Position numbers and translations under genes: made by a program
Source of the DNA: Gossypium raimondii
Lineage: Eukaryota; Streptophyta; Magnoliopsida; Malvales; Malvaceae
Direction: 5' to 3'
Length of the DNA stretch: 64,000 nucleotides
NCBI RefSeq assembly: GCF_025698545.1
Contig: NC_068571.1
Location: forward strand, 51,679,733 to 51,743,732
Shown here: positions 61,155 through 64,000 of the stretch, piece after piece
Layout: every line of letters begins with the position of its first letter
How positions within the stretch are numbered: position 1 is the stretch's first letter
The notes under the pieces: model-generated
Databases searched by the model: none
Seen by the model: the letters and a program-made list of their open reading frames with translations, nothing else
What the model was told of the DNA's origin: nothing

Positions 61155-61515
61155 CTTGAAGATTAACAAACTGATGAAACGCCATGTGAAAAACTACCTC
61201 AACTCCTTTCAAAGCTACTATAAGCCTACAACCAGAATTAAAAACAATTACAACAAGAATATTACTGATAAATAATATAGAAATAAATACGATTTTCGAA
61301 ATAATCGGAGACCTCCGAGTATTTGAGCTTCGCGGCGAAGATCAGTAGAAATGTAGTGAGCACGACCGGACCTTAAACCTTCGCCGAGGACTCGGTTCTC
61401 CTCGTAGGATTCGAGATCAATGCTATAAATCAAATCAGCGATTCGAACAACAACCAAATGACGGCCGGCGGCGAAGCCTTTACCGCCCGTTACAACGCAC
61501 CATTTCTCCTCTCCC
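61155..61515 (-). pseudogene. 3beta-hydroxysteroid dehydrogenase/decarboxylase pseudogene
   Basis: The first block (from about 61515 down) reads GEEKWCVVTGGKGFAAGRHL VVVRIADL..SIDLES.EE then LRSGRAHYISTDLRREAQIL. This is the NAD-binding start of plant sterol C-4 decarboxylases (EKWCVVTGGRGFAARHLVEML...VRIADL...LRSGRAQYVSVDLR). About ten residues between HLV and VRIADL are missing. After an intron (acceptor TTGTAG at 61231-61226) the second exon reads ALKGVEVVFHMA, then jumps to HQFVNLQG, having lost the APDSSINNYQ-type active-site stretch, and ends at a donor-like CAAG|GTAAAG (61155). No further exons follow. Two internal losses and a missing C-terminal three quarters make it non-functional, though both splice sites and frames remain. 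Confidence 0.75.
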
Positions 61516-63582
61516 GACGTTTTACCTAATCGCCGGCAACAACGACATAAAACGAATCGGAGACGAGCTAAGAAAAGAACAAGACTAGGAAGGATCGCGG
61601 AATCGGAGTTGATAAGAGTGAAGCTTAAGGGAATCTTTTAATGGTAAACTATTTTGTCTTTTATTTTACGAAGGAAAAGAGATTCAAAACTGGAGTGTTT
61701 TAATTGGAAAAATTTTAATTTTGATCCCTCTAGTTTTTATACTTCATCTTTTTCCTTTTATAACATTATTAGTTAATCTAATTAAAAATTTCAATTAAAA
61801 TGCATACATAATTAAAAAAATTATTTTTAACGCATACAAAAAATCAGAATTATGAATTTAGAGAAAATAATCATCTTATTATTGATTATTTGAACTAACT
61901 AGTGAGACTATAAAAATAGATAACTAATGCGTATTAAATTAAATTATAAAGGACTAAGAGAGACCAAAATCAGAATTTAACCAATTATGAAGATGTCACG
62001 TATGATGCAACAAACGCTGACGATTGGTTTCAACGTGAGCAATGATTACATGCTTTGACTTCAAAATATTAATTTTTATTTTGTAACCTTATTAATTGCT
62101 ACAATTTTTGTATGATTCGACGCGTGACTCGCGAGTGAGGTCAGTTCAGGTGGCGGTCTCCTTTTTCTCCTTTTGCTTTTTTTTCACTTACCCTCCTCTT
62201 CGCAAATTCCTTCCAATTTTTTCGATATTTTCATGATTAGATGAGTTATCAAATCGATTAAATTATAAATATTTTATTTAAATTATAAATCGATTAAATT
62301 ATAAATATTTTATTTCATCAGTTTATTTATTTAAAGTAAATAAAATTATTAAAAATTAAAAAAATCAATTTTAACCATCTTGTATCAATTTATAAATTAA
62401 TTGTTTTTTTTTCTCTTTTTAAATCAATATTTCAATAAAATTTCTGTATAAGATTTGATTCACGATTGTGGCACGTTCTTCATCTTCTACTACTACCGGA
62501 TAATCGTTGATTTTTATTTTTTAAAAGGAAAAAGAAGAGGTTTTCGGTTACTAATTTTATTAGGGTTTGACTTTTGTTGATATTGGCCTTTTTGGGTTGG
62601 TTCCACATAAGTAGTGGGGCACTTAAAAAGACTATTAGATTTTCACATTAATTAATTAATTTATTTTAAAATTTCTAAATAATTTATTTAATTTGTATAG
62701 AATGAATTAAAATCGATTCAATCACAAATTTAATTTCGAATCAAGGAAATGAATAATATATAAATTTAAAAGGGCTTCTTTTCATTTATTACATAAGGTT
62801 AAGAAAAATGATTATTAGAAGTAAATATTTGATAATTTTTGTTCAATTTACATTACTAGGTTTTGTATTTTTTTGGATAAATCGGTAATAAATTGTGAAA
62901 TAATTCAACTAATTAATTATATTTTTCATGATACATTGCAAGTTTTATAAAAAAATAATGAGTGAGCAAAGATAGCATAGCAGAACTTAACAAACATATC
63001 AATAAATCGTGTCGTAACTCGAAATTTCCAAAATTTTAATTTAGAAAATTAAATCAAAACTCTTAAGAAGTTATATTTAAGAATTATATTTTGACTTTTA
63101 TAAATTTATTTATGGTAAATACTTTATGAACTTTTATCCTATCCGTTGACAAAAATATTATTATTGTTTTTATAAAATATTTAAATGCTAAAGTGGAAAT
63201 AGAATTCTACCCTGATTTTTTCTTGAAAATAAAAATATATTATTATTTAATAAATACATCACCATCACGAAATTTTCAGTTTTTAGTTTTTAGTTTTAAA
63301 ATATCAATTGTTTAAAACATTATCGTACAATTATTGATTTATTATCGAAAAAATTTTTATAAGTAACAAAAGACAAACAAGCCTATATATTTAAAAAATT
63401 ATAAAGAGTCAAAACCTATCAAACCTGCAGTATATAACTGGGAAAAAATCAGTGATTCCGGCAGCTAAAATTCACCAAATTCCTGATTATCCAGCTAAAT
63501 TTCTGTAGTTTTCCGATAAAAAGGGTGATTAAAAAACACTGATATTACACTTACAAAGTACTGTAATTCTGAAAATTTTGGT
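61516..63582. other. Intergenic
   Basis: Just upstream of the pseudogene (61516-61640) sequence is GC-richer and could be its old 5' end. 62100-62220 holds GACGCGTGACTCGCGAGTGAGG, a less AT-rich patch. 62251-62315 is a short tandem duplication (AAATCGATTAAATTATAAAT...). 63360-63580 probably contains the 3' UTR of the AP2/ERF gene. Confidence 0.35.
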
Positions 63583-64000
63583 TTAGAAGTTCCAAAGAAA
63601 CGATGAGTGCTGGGAAAAACCGTCGCCGACGTAGTTTTGATCATCGTCCATGTATTCATCAACCGGCGGCGGTGGAGGAGGAGGATAGAAATGATCGCCG
63701 GGTAAATGACCCAGCCCTGGATAAAACCCATAATCGGACGACATCCCTTCATTGGAATCCAACATGCTCAAAAACGAGGACCAATCCGTCCTCGTTTCAT
63801 GGCTTTCTACTTGCGTCGCAACTCCACCGTCCGACACCGTAACCGACGAAGACGTCGTGTATTGTTCTACAGTCCGGTCCGTCATCGCATTGTTGTTATT
63901 AACCGACTCGTTGGCAAACCTAGACGCCACGGCTTGGATCTCATGTGGGCCAAGTGACGTTGCACCGGCTATATCCGGTGGGTTATCGGGGAAGTTAAAC
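63583..64000 (-). CDS. AP2/ERF (DREB-like) transcription factor, 3' part
   Basis: The gene enters from the right edge; 138 C-terminal residues are visible. They begin FNFPDNPPDIAG, which is how the AP2/ERF DNA-binding domain ends (normally AxLNFP). Next comes ATSLGPHEIQAVASRFANE, resembling the helix that follows the domain in DREB A-4/TINY-type factors (SLxPxDIQxAAxxAA). The tail is Ser/Thr-rich, then acidic (DWSSFLSMLDSNEGMSSDYG), has seven consecutive prolines and ends SQHSSFLWNF. The acidic, aromatic tail is a likely activation domain. The AP2 domain itself lies outside the window, so subgroup assignment is tentative. Confidence 0.75.
   Translation of the reverse strand, partial: FNFPDNPPDIAGATSLGPHEIQAVASRFANESVNNNNAMTDRTVEQYTTSSSVTVSDGGVATQVESHETRTDWSSFLSMLDSNEGMSSDYGFYPGLGHLPGDHFYPPPPPPPVDEYMDDDQNYVGDGFSQHSSFLWNF

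Overview
This window looks like nuclear DNA from a eudicot plant. It is very AT-rich, its genes have GT-AG introns of plant size, it is full of small inverted-repeat transposons, and its proteins read as land-plant families. Repeat character and protein similarity make a cotton-like malvid (Gossypium) the best guess, but that is inference.

Layout. A short 3' coding end on the + strand sits at 1-140 and a doubtful open stretch at 363-689. An OXIDATIVE STRESS 3-like gene (two exons, - strand) lies at 1533-2397. From 2.7 to 13 kb there are no intact genes. This stretch holds a GC-rich-ended hAT-type MITE with a perfect 8-bp target duplication, a 2.8-kb hAT-like element carrying gene debris, simple repeats and MITEs. 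A ten-exon FAP2-like chalcone-isomerase-fold gene (- strand) occupies 13130-15676. From 16.4 to 24 kb there is a LINE-like repeat, a roughly 0.7-kb long-hairpin element, several TIR elements and a decayed plastid matK fragment. A RIPK-like cytoplasmic kinase (+ strand, five exons) lies at 24230-26013. From 26 to 32 kb there are MITEs and a degenerate LINE ORF1. An intronless COPT5-like copper transporter (- strand) is at 32736-33152, and a DUF1677 gene (- strand) at 40804-41226. From 41.7 to 49.6 kb there are more MITEs (one Mutator-like, one hAT) and an LTR-retrotransposon-like remnant. A ten-exon two-BRCT protein gene (- strand) covers 49703-54518; its second intron has U12-type AT-AC borders. 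A pseudogene of 3beta-hydroxysteroid dehydrogenase/decarboxylase is at 61155-61515, and the 3' end of an AP2/ERF gene (- strand) is at 63583-64000.

The genes are separate transcription units with no operon-like organisation. By family, their roles are stress response, fatty-acid binding, immune signalling, copper transport, DNA-damage or chromatin binding, and transcription. No wholly new system stands out. The most interesting items are the AT-AC intron, the long hairpin element, the gene-carrying hAT-like element, the upstream ORF in front of FAP2 and the two molecular fossils (matK, sterol decarboxylase).

Exon borders were worked out by hand from splice motifs and reading-frame continuity. 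Family names come from recognising conserved motifs, not from a database search.
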